Origin: Acidovorax facilis
GTDB taxonomy: Bacteria; Pseudomonadota; Gammaproteobacteria; Burkholderiales; Burkholderiaceae_C
Assembly (NCBI RefSeq): GCF_023913775.1
Contig: NZ_JAMXAX010000019.1
Coordinates: forward strand, 1 to 61,658
Direction: 5' to 3'
Length of the DNA stretch: 61,658 nt
Part shown: piece by piece, positions 1 to 9,362 of the stretch
Layout: every line of letters starts with the position of its first letter
Position numbering within the stretch: the first letter of the stretch is position 1
The notes under the pieces: model-generated
Databases searched by the model: none
Seen by the model: only the letters and a program-made list of their open reading frames with translations
What the model was told of the DNA's origin: nothing
Made by a program: the position numbers and the translations under genes

Positions 1-75
1 TTCTACCTGCTCCACCACCGCCAATTTAAAGGCCAGCGTGTAGTCGCGCTGCGTGCGTTTGACACTCGATTCCAT
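1..75 (-). CDS. IS3-family transposase OrfA, N-terminal fragment
   Basis: Only the first 25 codons are in the window. The start is ATG at 75 on the minus strand, with the protein running off the left edge. The visible residues include KRTQRDYTLAFKLAVVEQVE, the opening of the helix-turn-helix domain of IS3-group OrfA proteins, which binds the element's inverted repeats. OrfA is normally joined to a DDE-type OrfB by a programmed -1 frameshift, but that part cannot be seen here. The assignment rests on a short stretch, yet the motif is characteristic. Confidence 0.6.
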   Translation of the reverse strand, partial: MESSVKRTQRDYTLAFKLAVVEQVE

Positions 76-129
76 GACACATGCCCTTTTGAAAGGTCCA
101 CGTGTCAACGCTGGGTAGGACGGGTCACA
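1..129 (-). mobile_element. Edge of an IS3-family insertion sequence (partial)
   Basis: The first 75 bases encode, on the minus strand, the N-terminus of an IS3-type OrfA. The 50 bases upstream of that start look like an IS3 terminal region: read on the minus strand the likely outer end starts TGTGACCCGTCC near 129. The rest of the element lies outside the window, so neither the second inverted repeat nor a target duplication can be checked. The exact boundary is inferred. Confidence 0.5.
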
Positions 130-134
130 TGCAC

Positions 135-174
135 AAAAAAAGCCCCGGGTGGAGATTCCACACGGGGCTTTTTT
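135..174. terminator. Bidirectional Rho-independent terminator
   Basis: GCCCCG (142-147) pairs with CGGGGC (163-168). An inner GTGGA/TCCAC pairing extends the stem. An A-run precedes and a T-run follows, so it can work on either strand. On the minus strand it ends the maf/RsmI-like/YwqK-type operon whose last stop codon is at 254. Confidence 0.85.
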
Positions 175-253
175 GCGTCTGGGCCTGCGTGGCGGTACGT
201 GGTGTGACGCAGTCGGCCGTGCCGGCCTCCGAGGGCTGGCAGGAGGGTGGTTT

Positions 254-1432
254 TTAGCTGTCCAGCCCGCCCGCCTTGCGCTGGCGCGAGCCGTCTTCCA
301 GGATGGTGTCGTCGGCCACCAGCTTGCCCGTCTCGTCCCACTGCTTGCGGGCCGTAAGGCGCGTGCGTCCCCGGGCATCGGGGGCTGAATACTGTTCTTC
401 AATCGCCAGCCGGCCGTTGTCGTGAAAGGCCTGCTGCGTGCCCACGGGCCATTGCTCGGCATTGAGCTGCTCGCGCCGCGCCAGCTTGCCATCGTCACGG
501 TACATCTCGCGCTGCACGCGCGCCTGCTCACCGGCGCCGGTCCAGGTGCTGCGCTCTCGCACCAATCCGTTGAGGTACCAGCGCTCGACCTGCACCTCCC
601 GCCCATCGGCAAAACTGCGCTGCTCGATCAGCTGGCCGGATGCGCCGTAGCGCTTGGCGCTGAGCAGCGAGCCCCGCGTATCGCGGAGTGTGCGCTCATC
701 CGGTGCGAACACCCGTTCCTCGCGCAGCACACTTTTGCCGCCCTCGGTGGTGAAGCTGCGGTGCACACGCCGACCGTCCACCACGAGTTGCTGGGCGGCG
801 ACGATGCCGTCGCGGGTCCATTCGGTCGCGCTCAGCAGGCGGCCCTGGTCGTAGTGCAGCTGCGCGGTTTTGGCGCCGTTGTCTGCATGGAGCAGGGTGT
901 CAGTGGCACCGTCAAAGCCGCAGAGTTTGCGGTCTTCGGGCAGCACGCTGGTGCGCGGGCAGAACAGGCGTGTGGGCTGGCCCTTGCTGTTGGTTTCCAC
1001 ATAGAACAGCTCCTGCCCGCCGCCGTGGAACGACACGCGCTCCACGCGGCCGGTGGCGTCAAAGCGCCTCACGGCCCCCTGGGTGCGGCCGTTGTCGGCG
1101 GTTTCTTCGCGCCGCACCTGGCCGTTGGGCCAGAACTCGGCCACCCGGCCGTGGCTGTTGCCGCGTTCGTTGACCGTGCGTTCGCGCTGCAGGCGGCCTT
1201 CGCGGTCGAACATGCGCTCCAGGCCCACGAACTTTCCGTCGCGCAGTTCCTGCTCGCGCTGGAGGTGGCCGGTGTCTTCTTCGCGGCAGCGCACCAGCCC
1301 GGACTGGCCGGCGGTTTCGGCACCGTTGGAAATATTGATGGGTTTGCCATTCAATTCACAACGAATAATGGCCTCAGCGCTTGAACCATAAGCGCTAACA
1401 GCTATAAAAAATATAGTGAATAGACGGTTCAT
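254..1432 (-). CDS. Secreted YwqK/MORN-2 repeat protein
   Basis: A 392-residue protein, function unknown. The ATG at 1432 lies two bases after the stop of the upstream methyltransferase gene, so the two are probably translationally coupled. The N-terminus (MNRLFTIFFIAVSAYGSSAEA) is a Sec signal peptide with a likely cut after SAEA, so the protein should be exported. The mature part holds many short repeats with spaced G, V and Y/F residues (for example ...EFWPNGQVRREE...), as in the MORN-2/YwqK family. Such repeats form beta-hairpin ladders; the YwqK name comes from a Bacillus antitoxin-type annotation that does not transfer safely here. The reading frame is open far upstream (to 2086), but that part is a shadow of the methyltransferase. 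The signal-peptide codons are formed by a dispersed palindromic repeat (1368-1410). Confidence 0.75.
   Translation of the reverse strand: MNRLFTIFFIAVSAYGSSAEAIIRCELNGKPINISNGAETAGQSGLVRCREEDTGHLQREQELRDGKFVGLERMFDREGRLQRERTVNERGNSHGRVAEFWPNGQVRREETADNGRTQGAVRRFDATGRVERVSFHGGGQELFYVETNSKGQPTRLFCPRTSVLPEDRKLCGFDGATDTLLHADNGAKTAQLHYDQGRLLSATEWTRDGIVAAQQLVVDGRRVHRSFTTEGGKSVLREERVFAPDERTLRDTRGSLLSAKRYGASGQLIEQRSFADGREVQVERWYLNGLVRERSTWTGAGEQARVQREMYRDDGKLARREQLNAEQWPVGTQQAFHDNGRLAIEEQYSAPDARGRTRLTARKQWDETGKLVADDTILEDGSRQRKAGGLDS
1368..1410 (-). repeat. Palindromic repeat copy inside the signal-peptide codons
   Basis: On the minus strand this reads ATAGCTGTTAGCGCTTATGG followed by TTCAAGCGCTGAGGCCATT. 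That is nearly the same as the intergenic copy at 47350-47396. The core is an AGCGCTT...AAGCGCT inverted pair. Here it is read in frame and encodes most of the hydrophobic core and cleavage region (IAVSAYGSSAEA) of the YwqK-type protein. Confidence 0.75.
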
Positions 1433-1434
1433 GC

Positions 1435-2238
1435 TTAGCGGCCCATCGCAAACACGACAGGGGTGCGGTTGTCTGGGGGCGTGGGTTGCTGGCGCCATTG
1501 CCGCACGAGCTGGCTGCGGATGCGTGCGTCGGGCAGCGTCAGCCCGCTGGCCAGCGCCAGGCGGGTGTGGGGCTGCAGCGTTTGCACCAGGGCCTGCCAG
1601 AGGGCGGCGTTGCGGTAAGGAGTTTCGATAAAAAGCTGGGTCTGTCCTGTCTTGAGGGCCAGGCTTTCCAGCTCCTTGATACGCTGGATGCGCTCCTGGC
1701 TGTCCTGGGGCAGGTAGCCGACAAACGCAAAGTTTTGCCCGTTCAATCCGCTGGCAGCCAGCGCCAGCAGCAGAGACACAGGGCCCACCAGGGGCACAAC
1801 GGGGATATCGAGGTCGTGTGCCGCGCGCACCACGGACGAACCGGGGTCGGCCACTGCAGGCATGCCCGCCTCGCTGATCAGCCCCATGTCGTGCCCATTC
1901 AGTGCCGCTGCGAGCAGCGGGCGGGCGTCGAACGGGGCTGATCCTTTGTCGCCATGGTCGCCTTTTTTGTGAACTTCTCGGGGAAGCTCGGTGATCTGCT
2001 GCTGCTGCAGGGGGGCTGCCAGGGGGTGCAGTGCGTCGATGCGTTTGAGGTAGGCGCGTGTGCTCTTGGCGTTCTCGCACACCCACTGGGTTAGCCGTGC
2101 AGCCGTCTGAAGTGTGGCCGAGGGCAAGGCATTCTGCAGCGGGACCTGGGCGTCGCAGCCAAAGTCGAGGGGGGCGGGCACGAGATAAAGCGTGCCCTTG
2201 CGAGCGCCTGAGCGCAGTTCGGTGGGGGGATTTGTCAT
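1435..2238 (-). CDS. RsmI-like SAM-dependent methyltransferase
   Basis: A 267-residue protein of the tetrapyrrole-methylase (RsmI/YraL-like) superfamily. The segment SEAGMPAVADPGS at about 122-134 and the GPVS turn at 152-155 are the SAM-binding signatures of the family. RsmI itself 2'-O-methylates C1402 of 16S rRNA, but this protein is shorter and more divergent than canonical RsmI, with a Gln/Lys-rich insert near 77-100. Its substrate is therefore uncertain, and it may be a paralogue. The start overlaps the maf stop (ATGA, 2235-2238) and the stop lies two bases before the next gene: a three-gene operon maf, methyltransferase, YwqK-type protein. Confidence 0.8.
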   Translation of the reverse strand: MTNPPTELRSGARKGTLYLVPAPLDFGCDAQVPLQNALPSATLQTAARLTQWVCENAKSTRAYLKRIDALHPLAAPLQQQQITELPREVHKKGDHGDKGSAPFDARPLLAAALNGHDMGLISEAGMPAVADPGSSVVRAAHDLDIPVVPLVGPVSLLLALAASGLNGQNFAFVGYLPQDSQERIQRIKELESLALKTGQTQLFIETPYRNAALWQALVQTLQPHTRLALASGLTLPDARIRSQLVRQWRQQPTPPDNRTPVVFAMGR

Positions 2239-2834
2239 GGCAGCACCAAGCCTGCCGCGCGCAGCATGCGGCAGGTGCGGATCAAGGGCAGTCCGATGAG
2301 GGCTGTGGGATCGTCGCTGTGGATGGCGTCCAGCAGCGCAATGCCCAGGCCTTCGCTCTTGGCGCTGCCGGCGCAGTCGTAGGGCTGCTCGGCGCGCAGG
2401 TAGCGCTCGATTTCCGCGTCAGACAGGTCACGGAATTTCACCTCCACCGGGGCCAGGTCGATCTGCTCGAAACCCGTAGCGGCACACACCACAGCCACGG
2501 CGGTCTGGAACACCACGGTCTGGCTGCGCATCTGGCGCAGTTGCGCCACCGCACGCTCGTGGTGGCCGGGCTTGCCCAGGGGCTCGCCAGCGAGGTCGGC
2601 AACCTGGTCGGAGCCGATTACCACCGCATCGGGGTGGAGTTGCGCCACGGCGCGTGCCTTGGCCAGCGCCAGGCGCAAGGCCAATGAGCGAGGGGCTTCG
2701 CCGGGCAGGGGGGTTTCATCCACCTTCGGGGCCGTGACGTCAAAAGGCAGGTTCAACCGCTCTAGCAATTCACGCCGATACCGCGATGTGGAGCCCAATA
2801 CCAGAGGGCGTTTCAGGGGGGGGGATTGATGCAT
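2235..2834 (-). CDS. maf: Maf-family nucleotide pyrophosphatase (YceF type)
   Basis: A 199-residue Maf/Ham1-fold enzyme that hydrolyses non-canonical or modified nucleoside triphosphates to monophosphates. The STSRYRR motif (15-21) and the catalytic Asp in SDQVADL (about 76) are present, with a Gln after the Asp as in the YceF (7-methyl-GTP) subgroup. It is divergent from yceD-rpmF, whose first codons lie only 26 bases away, so the two transcription units share a very short promoter region. It is the first gene of the maf/methyltransferase/YwqK-type operon. Confidence 0.9.
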   Translation of the reverse strand: MHQSPPLKRPLVLGSTSRYRRELLERLNLPFDVTAPKVDETPLPGEAPRSLALRLALAKARAVAQLHPDAVVIGSDQVADLAGEPLGKPGHHERAVAQLRQMRSQTVVFQTAVAVVCAATGFEQIDLAPVEVKFRDLSDAEIERYLRAEQPYDCAGSAKSEGLGIALLDAIHSDDPTALIGLPLIRTCRMLRAAGLVLP

Positions 2835-2859
2835 GCGCCGATTCTCTTACACTGCCGCC

Positions 2860-3408
2860 ATGACCAAGGAATTCTCCCCCCAGCGCCTCGACGTGAAAGC
2901 CTTTGCACAGGCGGGCGGTCGGCTGGCGGGCCACGATTCACTGCTGAAGTACGAACGCCTGGCCCAGGAGGCCAAGGGCCTGCACCCGGACCTGATGGTG
3001 GACTGGGAGGCTATGGGTGAAGTGCGCACGGCACTGGGCGGCATGGGCCAGGTGTGGCTGCATATCAAGGTTACTGCGAGCTTCCCCATGGAATGCCAGC
3101 GTTGCATGACGCCGGTGGGTGTGCCGCTGGAGGTGGACCGTGAGTTTCGCTTCGTGGCCGACGAGGCCACCGCAGAGGCTCTGGACGACGAAAGCGAAGA
3201 AGACCTGCTGGCCATGAGCCGCGAGTTTGACCTTCACGAGCTGATTGAGGATGAGTTGCTGATGGCCTTGCCCGTGGTGCCCAAACACGACGAGTGCCCT
3301 ACCGTAGTACCACTGGCTTCTTCGGACGACGATTTTGAGGAAGCCAACGACGAAAAGCCCAATCCTTTTGCGGCGTTGGCCGCACTGCGCAAAGACAACA
3401 AGGGCTGA
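2860..3408 (+). CDS. yceD: YceD/DUF177 family protein, 23S rRNA accumulation factor
   Basis: A 182-residue protein that in bacteria is linked to 23S rRNA levels and sits immediately upstream of rpmF, as here. The ATG at 2860 ([10 protein letters not shown]) is preferred to an in-frame ATG at 2833, because the earlier one would overlap the divergent maf start codon. The family's conserved CxxC pair is visible (ECQRC, Cys79 and Cys82), followed by an acidic stretch (DDESEED) and a C-terminal DEC/NPFAAL region typical of DUF177 proteins. It has essentially no 5' leader room, so it may be translated from a leaderless transcript. Confidence 0.88.
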   Translation: MTKEFSPQRLDVKAFAQAGGRLAGHDSLLKYERLAQEAKGLHPDLMVDWEAMGEVRTALGGMGQVWLHIKVTASFPMECQRCMTPVGVPLEVDREFRFVADEATAEALDDESEEDLLAMSREFDLHELIEDELLMALPVVPKHDECPTVVPLASSDDDFEEANDEKPNPFAALAALRKDNKG

Positions 3409-3440
3409 TTGGACGACCCAAAAATCATTTGGGTTATAAT
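3409..3440 (+). promoter_or_regulatory. Sigma-70-type promoter candidate for rpmF
   Basis: A perfect -10 TATAAT at 3435-3440 lies just after the yceD stop. The best -35 match is TTGGAC at 3409-3414, but the 20-base spacer is long. The start point would fall near 3447, leaving a leader of roughly 70 bases before rpmF. Confidence 0.5.
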
Positions 3441-3518
3441 CGTGGGCTTCACGCGAACCCCATCGTGTCTTTTGGGCTGATCGCGTTTTTACCAACCTAT
3501 TCCAGATCAGGAGCCATC

Positions 3519-3701
3519 ATGGCCGTTCAGCAAAACAAAAAGTCCCCCTCCAAGCGCGGCATGCACCGCTCGCACAATGCCCTGAATGTGCCAGGCATTG
3601 CTGTGGAACCCACCACCGGTGAAACGCACCTGCGTCACCACATCAGCCCCAACGGTTTCTACCGTGGCCGTCAGGTGCTGAAGAACAAGTCTGAAGCCTG
3701 A
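3519..3701 (+). CDS. rpmF: 50S ribosomal protein L32
   Basis: A 60-residue basic protein, [20 protein letters not shown]... to ...LKNKSEA, matching bacterial L32 in length and sequence. The ATG at 3519 follows a good ribosome-binding site (CAGGAG, 3508-3513). The zinc-ribbon cysteines of the C+ form of L32 are replaced ([10 protein letters not shown]), so this is the zinc-free C- form, as in E. coli. It lies between yceD and the fatty-acid cluster, the standard order in beta- and gammaproteobacteria. Confidence 0.97.
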   Translation: MAVQQNKKSPSKRGMHRSHNALNVPGIAVEPTTGETHLRHHISPNGFYRGRQVLKNKSEA

Positions 3702-3715
3702 TCTTCGCCCCATCC

Positions 3716-3757
3716 AAAGGCCCGTTGCTACTGAAACCGTAGCGCGGGCCTTTGTTT
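3716..3757 (+). terminator. Rho-independent terminator after rpmF
   Basis: AAAGGCCCG-TT-GCTAC pairs with GTAGC-G-CGGGCCTTT across a 7-base loop, followed by GTTTTG. It is probably partial, since plsX follows 53 bases later without an obvious strong promoter of its own. Confidence 0.75.
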
Positions 3758-3809
3758 TGACCGTCGTATTTATTTTTCCGGCCCTCCTGGCCGGCCGGAC
3801 AAGTCGCCC

Positions 3810-4865
3810 ATGATCACACTGGCTGTTGACTGCATGGGGGGCGACCATGGCCCCCGCGTCACGCTCGCGGCGTGCCGCCAGTTTCTCGATACACACCCTG
3901 ATGCCCGCCTGCTGCTCGTCGGCCTGGTGGATAGTCTGCAATCGTTTTCGCACGACCGTGCCACGATCATTCCTGCTACCGAAGTGGTGGCCATGGATGA
4001 TCCTGTCGAGGTGGCTCTGCGCAAGAAGAAAGATTCTTCCATGCGCGTGGCGATTCAGCAGGTCAAGGATGGCGCGGCCTCTGCGGCCGTTTCGGCAGGC
4101 AATACCGGCGCGCTGATGGCTATTGCCCGGTATCTCCTCAAGACGCTGGACGGCATCGACCGCCCCGCCATTGCGACGCAATTGCCCAACGCCGCAGGTG
4201 GTGCCACCACGGTGCTGGACCTTGGGGCGAATGTGGATTGTTCCGCCGAGCATTTGCTGCAGTTTGCCGTGATGGGCTCTGCCTTGGTTTCGGTCCTTCG
4301 GGATGGCGGGGAGCCCACCGTCGGTTTGCTCAATATCGGTGAAGAGGCGATCAAAGGTAGTGAAGTAATCAAAAAGGCCGGGGAATTGCTTCGATCTGCA
4401 GCCAATTCCGGTGATTTGAATTTTTATGGAAATGTTGAAGGCAATGACATTTTCAAGGGCACCGTTGACATCGTGGTATGCGACGGATTTGTGGGCAATG
4501 TGGCCCTCAAAGCCAGTGAAGGGGTGGCATCGATGATCATTGGTGCCCTGAAAACGGAGTTCTCTCGCAACATCTTCACTAAAATCGCTGCGATCACCGC
4601 GTATCCGATCTTAAAAGCGCTCATGAAGCGCATGGACTACCGCCGTTACAACGGCGCGGCGCTCCTGGGGCTGCGCGGGCTGGTGTTCAAGAGCCATGGG
4701 TCGGCTGACACAATGGCGTTCGAGCAGGCTTTGAACCGGGCGTATGATGCAGCCCGCAACAACCTGCTCGACCGCGTCCGGACCCGGATTGCGCACGCAG
4801 CGCCGCTTCTGGTGCCTGCGGATGCCCAGCCCCAGCCTGGCGTTGCGGCGACGATGACACATTGA
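3810..4865 (+). CDS. plsX: Phosphate acyltransferase PlsX
   Basis: A 351-residue enzyme that converts acyl-ACP and phosphate to acyl-phosphate, the donor used by PlsY in phospholipid synthesis; it acts at the cytoplasmic face of the membrane. The N-terminus [14 protein letters not shown] and the [10 protein letters not shown] and EEAIKGSE motifs are diagnostic. The C-terminal tail after about 335 is extra and variable (PADAQPQPG). The stop TGA shares one base with the fabH ATG, so translation is likely coupled. Confidence 0.97.
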   Translation: MITLAVDCMGGDHGPRVTLAACRQFLDTHPDARLLLVGLVDSLQSFSHDRATIIPATEVVAMDDPVEVALRKKKDSSMRVAIQQVKDGAASAAVSAGNTGALMAIARYLLKTLDGIDRPAIATQLPNAAGGATTVLDLGANVDCSAEHLLQFAVMGSALVSVLRDGGEPTVGLLNIGEEAIKGSEVIKKAGELLRSAANSGDLNFYGNVEGNDIFKGTVDIVVCDGFVGNVALKASEGVASMIIGALKTEFSRNIFTKIAAITAYPILKALMKRMDYRRYNGAALLGLRGLVFKSHGSADTMAFEQALNRAYDAARNNLLDRVRTRIAHAAPLLVPADAQPQPGVAATMTH

Positions 4866-5842
4866 TGAGACGCTACTCCCGCATTACCGGCACCGGCAGC
4901 TACCTGCCCCCGCGCCGGCTGACCAACGCTGATCTGGTGGCTGAACTGGCCCAGCGCGGCATCGAAACCTCAGATGAGTGGATCGTGGAGCGCACCGGCA
5001 TCCGCGCGCGCCACTTTGCAGCGCCTGATGTTGCCTGCAGCGATCTGGGCCTGGAGGCTGCGCGCAATGCCTTGCAGGCGGCGGGCCTTCTGCCGACCGA
5101 CATTGATCTGATCATCGTGGCCACGTCCACCCCGGATATGGTGTTTCCCTCGGCCGCCTGCATATTGCAGAACAAGCTGGGAGCCAATGGTTGCCCTGCG
5201 TTTGATGTGCAGGCGGTGTGCAGCGGTTTTGTCTATGCCCTGTCCGTGGCGGATGCCATGATCCAGACGGGTGCTGCCAACCGCGCGCTGGTCATTGGGG
5301 CAGAAGTTTTCAGCCGTATTCTGGATTTCAATGACCGCACGACCTGCGTGTTGTTTGGTGATGGTGCTGGTGCAGTGGTGCTGGAGGCATCGGAAACGCC
5401 GGGCATCCTGTCCAGCGACCTGCATGCCGACGGCAAACATGTCGGCATCCTGTGTGTGCCCGGCAACGTGTCGGGTGGCAAGGTCCTGGGGGACCCTGTC
5501 CTCAAGATGGACGGGCAGGCTGTCTTCAAGCTGGCGGTGGGCGTGCTGGAGAAGGCCGCCCATGCGGTGCTGGCCAAGGCGGGGCTGACCGAGGCCGATA
5601 TTGACTGGCTGATTCCACACCAGGCCAATATCCGCATCATGCAGGGCACGGCCCGCAAGCTCAAGCTGTCCATGGACAAGGTGGTGGTCACGGTGGACCA
5701 GCATGGCAACACCTCGGCAGCCTCTATCCCCCTGGCGCTGGACCATGCGGTGCGTGCGGGCCAGGTCAAAAAGGGTGAGACCCTGCTGCTCGAAGGTGTG
5801 GGCGGCGGCTTTACCTGGGGTGCGGTGCTCCTGAAATTATAG
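4865..5842 (+). CDS. fabH: 3-oxoacyl-ACP synthase III (KAS III)
   Basis: A 325-residue condensing enzyme that starts fatty-acid synthesis from acetyl-CoA and malonyl-ACP. The catalytic Cys is in DVQAVCSGF (Cys119), with His in IPHQANIR and Asn in QHGNTSAAS completing the triad. An in-frame TTG precedes the ATG at 4865; the ATG overlapping the plsX stop is chosen. The stop codon TAG (5840-5842) lies inside the first bases (ATAGC) of a palindromic repeat, so the repeat forms the 3' end of the gene. Confidence 0.97.
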   Translation: MRRYSRITGTGSYLPPRRLTNADLVAELAQRGIETSDEWIVERTGIRARHFAAPDVACSDLGLEAARNALQAAGLLPTDIDLIIVATSTPDMVFPSAACILQNKLGANGCPAFDVQAVCSGFVYALSVADAMIQTGAANRALVIGAEVFSRILDFNDRTTCVLFGDGAGAVVLEASETPGILSSDLHADGKHVGILCVPGNVSGGKVLGDPVLKMDGQAVFKLAVGVLEKAAHAVLAKAGLTEADIDWLIPHQANIRIMQGTARKLKLSMDKVVVTVDQHGNTSAASIPLALDHAVRAGQVKKGETLLLEGVGGGFTWGAVLLKL

Positions 5843-5880
5843 CTTTTGGCGCTTGATGGATAAGCGCTAGGCATCAATTT
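5839..5880 (+). repeat. Palindromic repeat between fabH and fabD
   Basis: ATAGCTTTTGGCGCTTGATG then GATAAGCGCTAGGCATCAATTT. The core is GGCGCTT...AAGCGCT. It is one of the intergenic copies of the 44-bp family and also supplies the fabH stop codon. Confidence 0.85.
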
Positions 5881-5902
5881 CAATCATATTTTTGGATTTT
5901 TC

Positions 5903-6853
5903 ATGAAGTCTTTTGCATTTGTCTTTCCGGGACAAGGCTCGCAATCGGTGGGCATGCTCGACGGATGGGGTGATCACCCGGTGGTGGCCCAGACCGTGCA
6001 GGAAGCCTCGGATGCCCTGGGTGAAAACATCGGCCTGTTGATCAAGGAAGGTCCCAAGGAGGCGCTGGCCCTGACCACCAACACGCAGCCGGTGATGCTG
6101 GTGGCTGGGGTGGCTGCATGGCGTGTCTGGCGTGCAGAAGGTGGTGCTGCACCGGTCGCTGTTGCGGGGCATTCTCTGGGCGAGTATTCGGCGTTGGTTG
6201 CCGCAGGTGTGTTGACGCTGGCCCAGGCGGCGCCGCTGGTGCGCCTGCGTGCAGCTGCCATGCAGGAGGCCGTGCCGGTCGGCACTGGGGCCATGGCTGC
6301 CATCTTGGGGATGGAGGCTTCCAAGGTCATCGCAGGATGTGCCGAGGCAGTGTCCTCGTTCGGTGTGGGAACGGCAGAAGTGGTTGAGGCTGTTAATTTC
6401 AACGACCCCGTCCAGACCGTCATTGCGGGCACCAAGGCCGGCGTCGAAAAGGCCTGCGAAATGCTCAAGGCGGCAGGTGCCAAGCGCGCACTGCCATTGC
6501 CGGTGTCTGCCCCTTTTCACTCCAGCCTGATGAAGCCTGCCGCTGAGAAGCTGCGCTTGGCGCTGGCGGATGTGGCGCTTGCTGCGCCCCAGATTCCGGT
6601 TCTGAACAATGTGGATGTCGCGGTGCAACAGGATGCTGATGCGATCCGAGACGCGCTCTACCGCCAGGCCTTTGGCCCCGTGCGCTGGGTGGAGTGTGTG
6701 CTGGCCCTCAAGGCCCGGGGGGTCACCCATATTATTGAAAGTGGCCCTGGCAAAGTGCTGGCGGGTCTGACCAAGCGCATCGATCCTGAGCTGGTGGGTG
6801 CGGCACTGTTTGATATGGCCACGCTGGCCGAAACCCGGGAGTTGTTGGCATGA
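5903..6853 (+). CDS. fabD: Malonyl-CoA:ACP transacylase
   Basis: A 316-residue transferase that loads malonate from CoA onto the acyl carrier protein. The oxyanion motif FPGQGSQ (8-14), the nucleophile in GHSLGEYSA (Ser91) and the catalytic His in APFHSSLM (His206) are all present. The ATGA overlap at 6850-6853 couples it to fabG. The cluster order fabH-fabD-fabG-acpP-fabF is the classic type II fatty-acid synthase operon. Confidence 0.97.
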   Translation: MKSFAFVFPGQGSQSVGMLDGWGDHPVVAQTVQEASDALGENIGLLIKEGPKEALALTTNTQPVMLVAGVAAWRVWRAEGGAAPVAVAGHSLGEYSALVAAGVLTLAQAAPLVRLRAAAMQEAVPVGTGAMAAILGMEASKVIAGCAEAVSSFGVGTAEVVEAVNFNDPVQTVIAGTKAGVEKACEMLKAAGAKRALPLPVSAPFHSSLMKPAAEKLRLALADVALAAPQIPVLNNVDVAVQQDADAIRDALYRQAFGPVRWVECVLALKARGVTHIIESGPGKVLAGLTKRIDPELVGAALFDMATLAETRELLA

Positions 6854-7596
6854 CGCAATCCTCATCGGCCGCGCAAGTGGCGTTGGTCACAGGCGCATCG
6901 CGCGGCATTGGTGCGGCCATTGCGCTCGAGCTGGCGGTACGTGGCTACCAGGTGGTGGGCACGGCCACGACGGACGATGGCGCCGAGCGCATCAGCCAGG
7001 CCCTGGCGGCCTACCCCGGCTGCCGTGGCGCCAATCTGAATGTGAATGACGGAGCTGCCATCGAGGCGTTGATGGATTCCATCGTCAAGCAGCAGGGTGG
7101 TCTGCATGTGCTGGTCAACAATGCGGGCATCACCCGCGACACCCTGGCCATGCGCATGAAGGACGATGACTGGGATGCGGTGCTGGACACCAATCTCAAG
7201 GCAGTTTTCCGCGTGAGCCGCGCGGCGATTCGCCCCATGATGAAACAGCGATTCGGGCGCATCATCAGCATCACCAGTGTGGTGGGGGCATCGGGCAATG
7301 CTGGTCAGGCCAACTACGCGGCAGCCAAGGCTGGAGTGGCGGGAATGACCCGTGCACTGGCCCGCGAACTGGGCAGCCGCAGCATCACGGTCAATTGCGT
7401 AGCGCCGGGATTTATCGAGACGGATATGACGTCGGTGCTGCCCGAAGAACAGCAAAAAGCCCTCAACGCCCAGATCCCTTTGGGGCATATGGGCAAGCCG
7501 CAGGACATCGCACATGCCGTGGCCTACCTTGCTTCGCGCGAAGCAGGGTACGTGACCGGGCAGGAGTTGCATGTCAATGGCGGCATGTACATGTAA
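6850..7596 (+). CDS. fabG: 3-oxoacyl-ACP reductase
   Basis: A 248-residue short-chain dehydrogenase that reduces beta-ketoacyl-ACP with NADPH. The cofactor motif TGASRGIG (14-21), the NNAG motif (90-93) and the catalytic Asn115, Ser143, Tyr156 and Lys160 are all visible. The C-terminus GYVTGQELHVNGGMYM is typical of FabG. A 103-base gap holding small hairpins separates it from acpP. Confidence 0.97.
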   Translation: MTQSSSAAQVALVTGASRGIGAAIALELAVRGYQVVGTATTDDGAERISQALAAYPGCRGANLNVNDGAAIEALMDSIVKQQGGLHVLVNNAGITRDTLAMRMKDDDWDAVLDTNLKAVFRVSRAAIRPMMKQRFGRIISITSVVGASGNAGQANYAAAKAGVAGMTRALARELGSRSITVNCVAPGFIETDMTSVLPEEQQKALNAQIPLGHMGKPQDIAHAVAYLASREAGYVTGQELHVNGGMYM

Positions 7597-7663
7597 TTGA
7601 GACAAGTTAACGCCGGTTCATCCGGACGGCGGGCTGCTAAGGGGCTTCTCCTTAAGCGGCTAG

Positions 7664-7939
<276 letters not shown>

Positions 7940-7986
7940 GCGGCGCACTGCGCCTGACTCAAGCGATCAACAGAAGGTTTTTACGC

Positions 7987-9231
7987 ATGAGCCGTCGTCG
8001 CGTTGTCGTGACCGGCCTGGGATGCGTCAGCCCCGTGGGCAACACGGTGGCCGAATCCTGGGCCAATCTCCTTGCCGGAAAATCCGGTATTGACCTCATC
8101 ACCAAGTTCGACACGTCGAACTTTGCTTGCAAGATTGCAGGGGAGGTCAAAGGTCTTGACCTGGAGTCGTACATCAGCGCCAAGGATGCGCGCGCGATGG
8201 ACAGCTTCATCCATTTCGGCATTGCAGCTGCTGCACAGGCGGTTGAAGATGCCGGTCTGCCCACGGGTGAAGCGCTCAGTGAAGAGTTTGCGACACGCAT
8301 AGCCTGCGTGATCGGTTCGGGGATTGGTGGCTTGCCACTGATCGAGAATACCCACGCGGAACTGGTCAGTCGCGGTCCGCGGCGCATCACGCCGTTCTTT
8401 GTGCCAGCGTCCATCATCAATATGGTGGCGGGCCATGTGTCCATGCGCTTTGGCTTCAAGGGGCCGAACCTTGCGGTCGTGACGGCCTGCACAACCGGCC
8501 TGCATTGCATTGGCGAGGCTGGCCGCATGATCGAATACGGTGATGCGGATGTGGTGGTGGCGGGCGGCACTGAATCCACGGTGTCGCCGCTGGGCATTGG
8601 TGGTTTTGCTGCCATGCGCGCCCTGTCCACCCGCAACGATGACCCCAAGACCGCTTCCCGCCCCTGGGACAAGGACCGTGATGGTTTTGTTTTGGGTGAG
8701 GGCGCCGGGGTCATGGTGCTGGAGGAATACGAGCATGCCAAAGCCCGTGGTGCCAAGATCTATGCGGAATTAGGTGGTTTTGGCATGAGCGCCGATGCAG
8801 GCCACATGACGGCCCCCAGTATGGATGGTCCGCGCCGTGCCATGCTCAACGCCCTGCGCAATGCCGGCATGAATGCCGATCAAGTTGACTACCTCAACGC
8901 CCATGGCACTTCCACGCCGCTGGGTGATATTAATGAGACGAATGCCATCAAGGCGGCCTTGGGCGACCATGCTTACAAGGCTGTGGTGAGTTCCACCAAA
9001 TCCATGACCGGTCATTTGCTGGGTGGTGCGGGCGGTATTGAAAGCATTTTTACGGTGCTGGCCTTGCATGAGCAAAAAGTACCACCCACCATCAATTTGG
9101 CGAATCAGGACCCCGAGTGCGACCTGGACTACTGCGCCAACACGGCGCGTGACATGAAGATCGACGTCGCAGTCAAGAATAACTTCGGTTTTGGTGGCAC
9201 CAACGGGACGCTGGTTTTCAAGCGCGTCTGA
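7987..9231 (+). CDS. fabF: 3-oxoacyl-ACP synthase II (KAS II)
   Basis: A 414-residue condensing enzyme that elongates acyl-ACP chains. The nucleophile is Cys168 in [10 protein letters not shown]; the two catalytic His residues sit in [11 protein letters not shown] and [10 protein letters not shown]. The C-terminus [14 protein letters not shown] is the family signature. It closes the fab cluster. No terminator is evident after it, so read-through into the membrane protein and rpoE downstream is possible. Confidence 0.97.
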   Translation: MSRRRVVVTGLGCVSPVGNTVAESWANLLAGKSGIDLITKFDTSNFACKIAGEVKGLDLESYISAKDARAMDSFIHFGIAAAAQAVEDAGLPTGEALSEEFATRIACVIGSGIGGLPLIENTHAELVSRGPRRITPFFVPASIINMVAGHVSMRFGFKGPNLAVVTACTTGLHCIGEAGRMIEYGDADVVVAGGTESTVSPLGIGGFAAMRALSTRNDDPKTASRPWDKDRDGFVLGEGAGVMVLEEYEHAKARGAKIYAELGGFGMSADAGHMTAPSMDGPRRAMLNALRNAGMNADQVDYLNAHGTSTPLGDINETNAIKAALGDHAYKAVVSSTKSMTGHLLGGAGGIESIFTVLALHEQKVPPTINLANQDPECDLDYCANTARDMKIDVAVKNNFGFGGTNGTLVFKRV

Positions 9232-9362
9232 TCATTGGGTCAGGTGCACCCCCGCCCGACTTGGCGAGGCCGTGGTGTCTTGTTGCGTTCCTGCAATCGT
9301 TGGTTGCTCGGCACGGGCCTATGTTCCGTGTTAAGCAGGCGACACAGCCTTGGTAGCGTTTC

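Noticed and set aside
3789..3800. GGCCGGCCGG-type palindrome before plsX as an operator
   Set aside because: Short GC-only self-complementary runs are expected by chance at this base composition.
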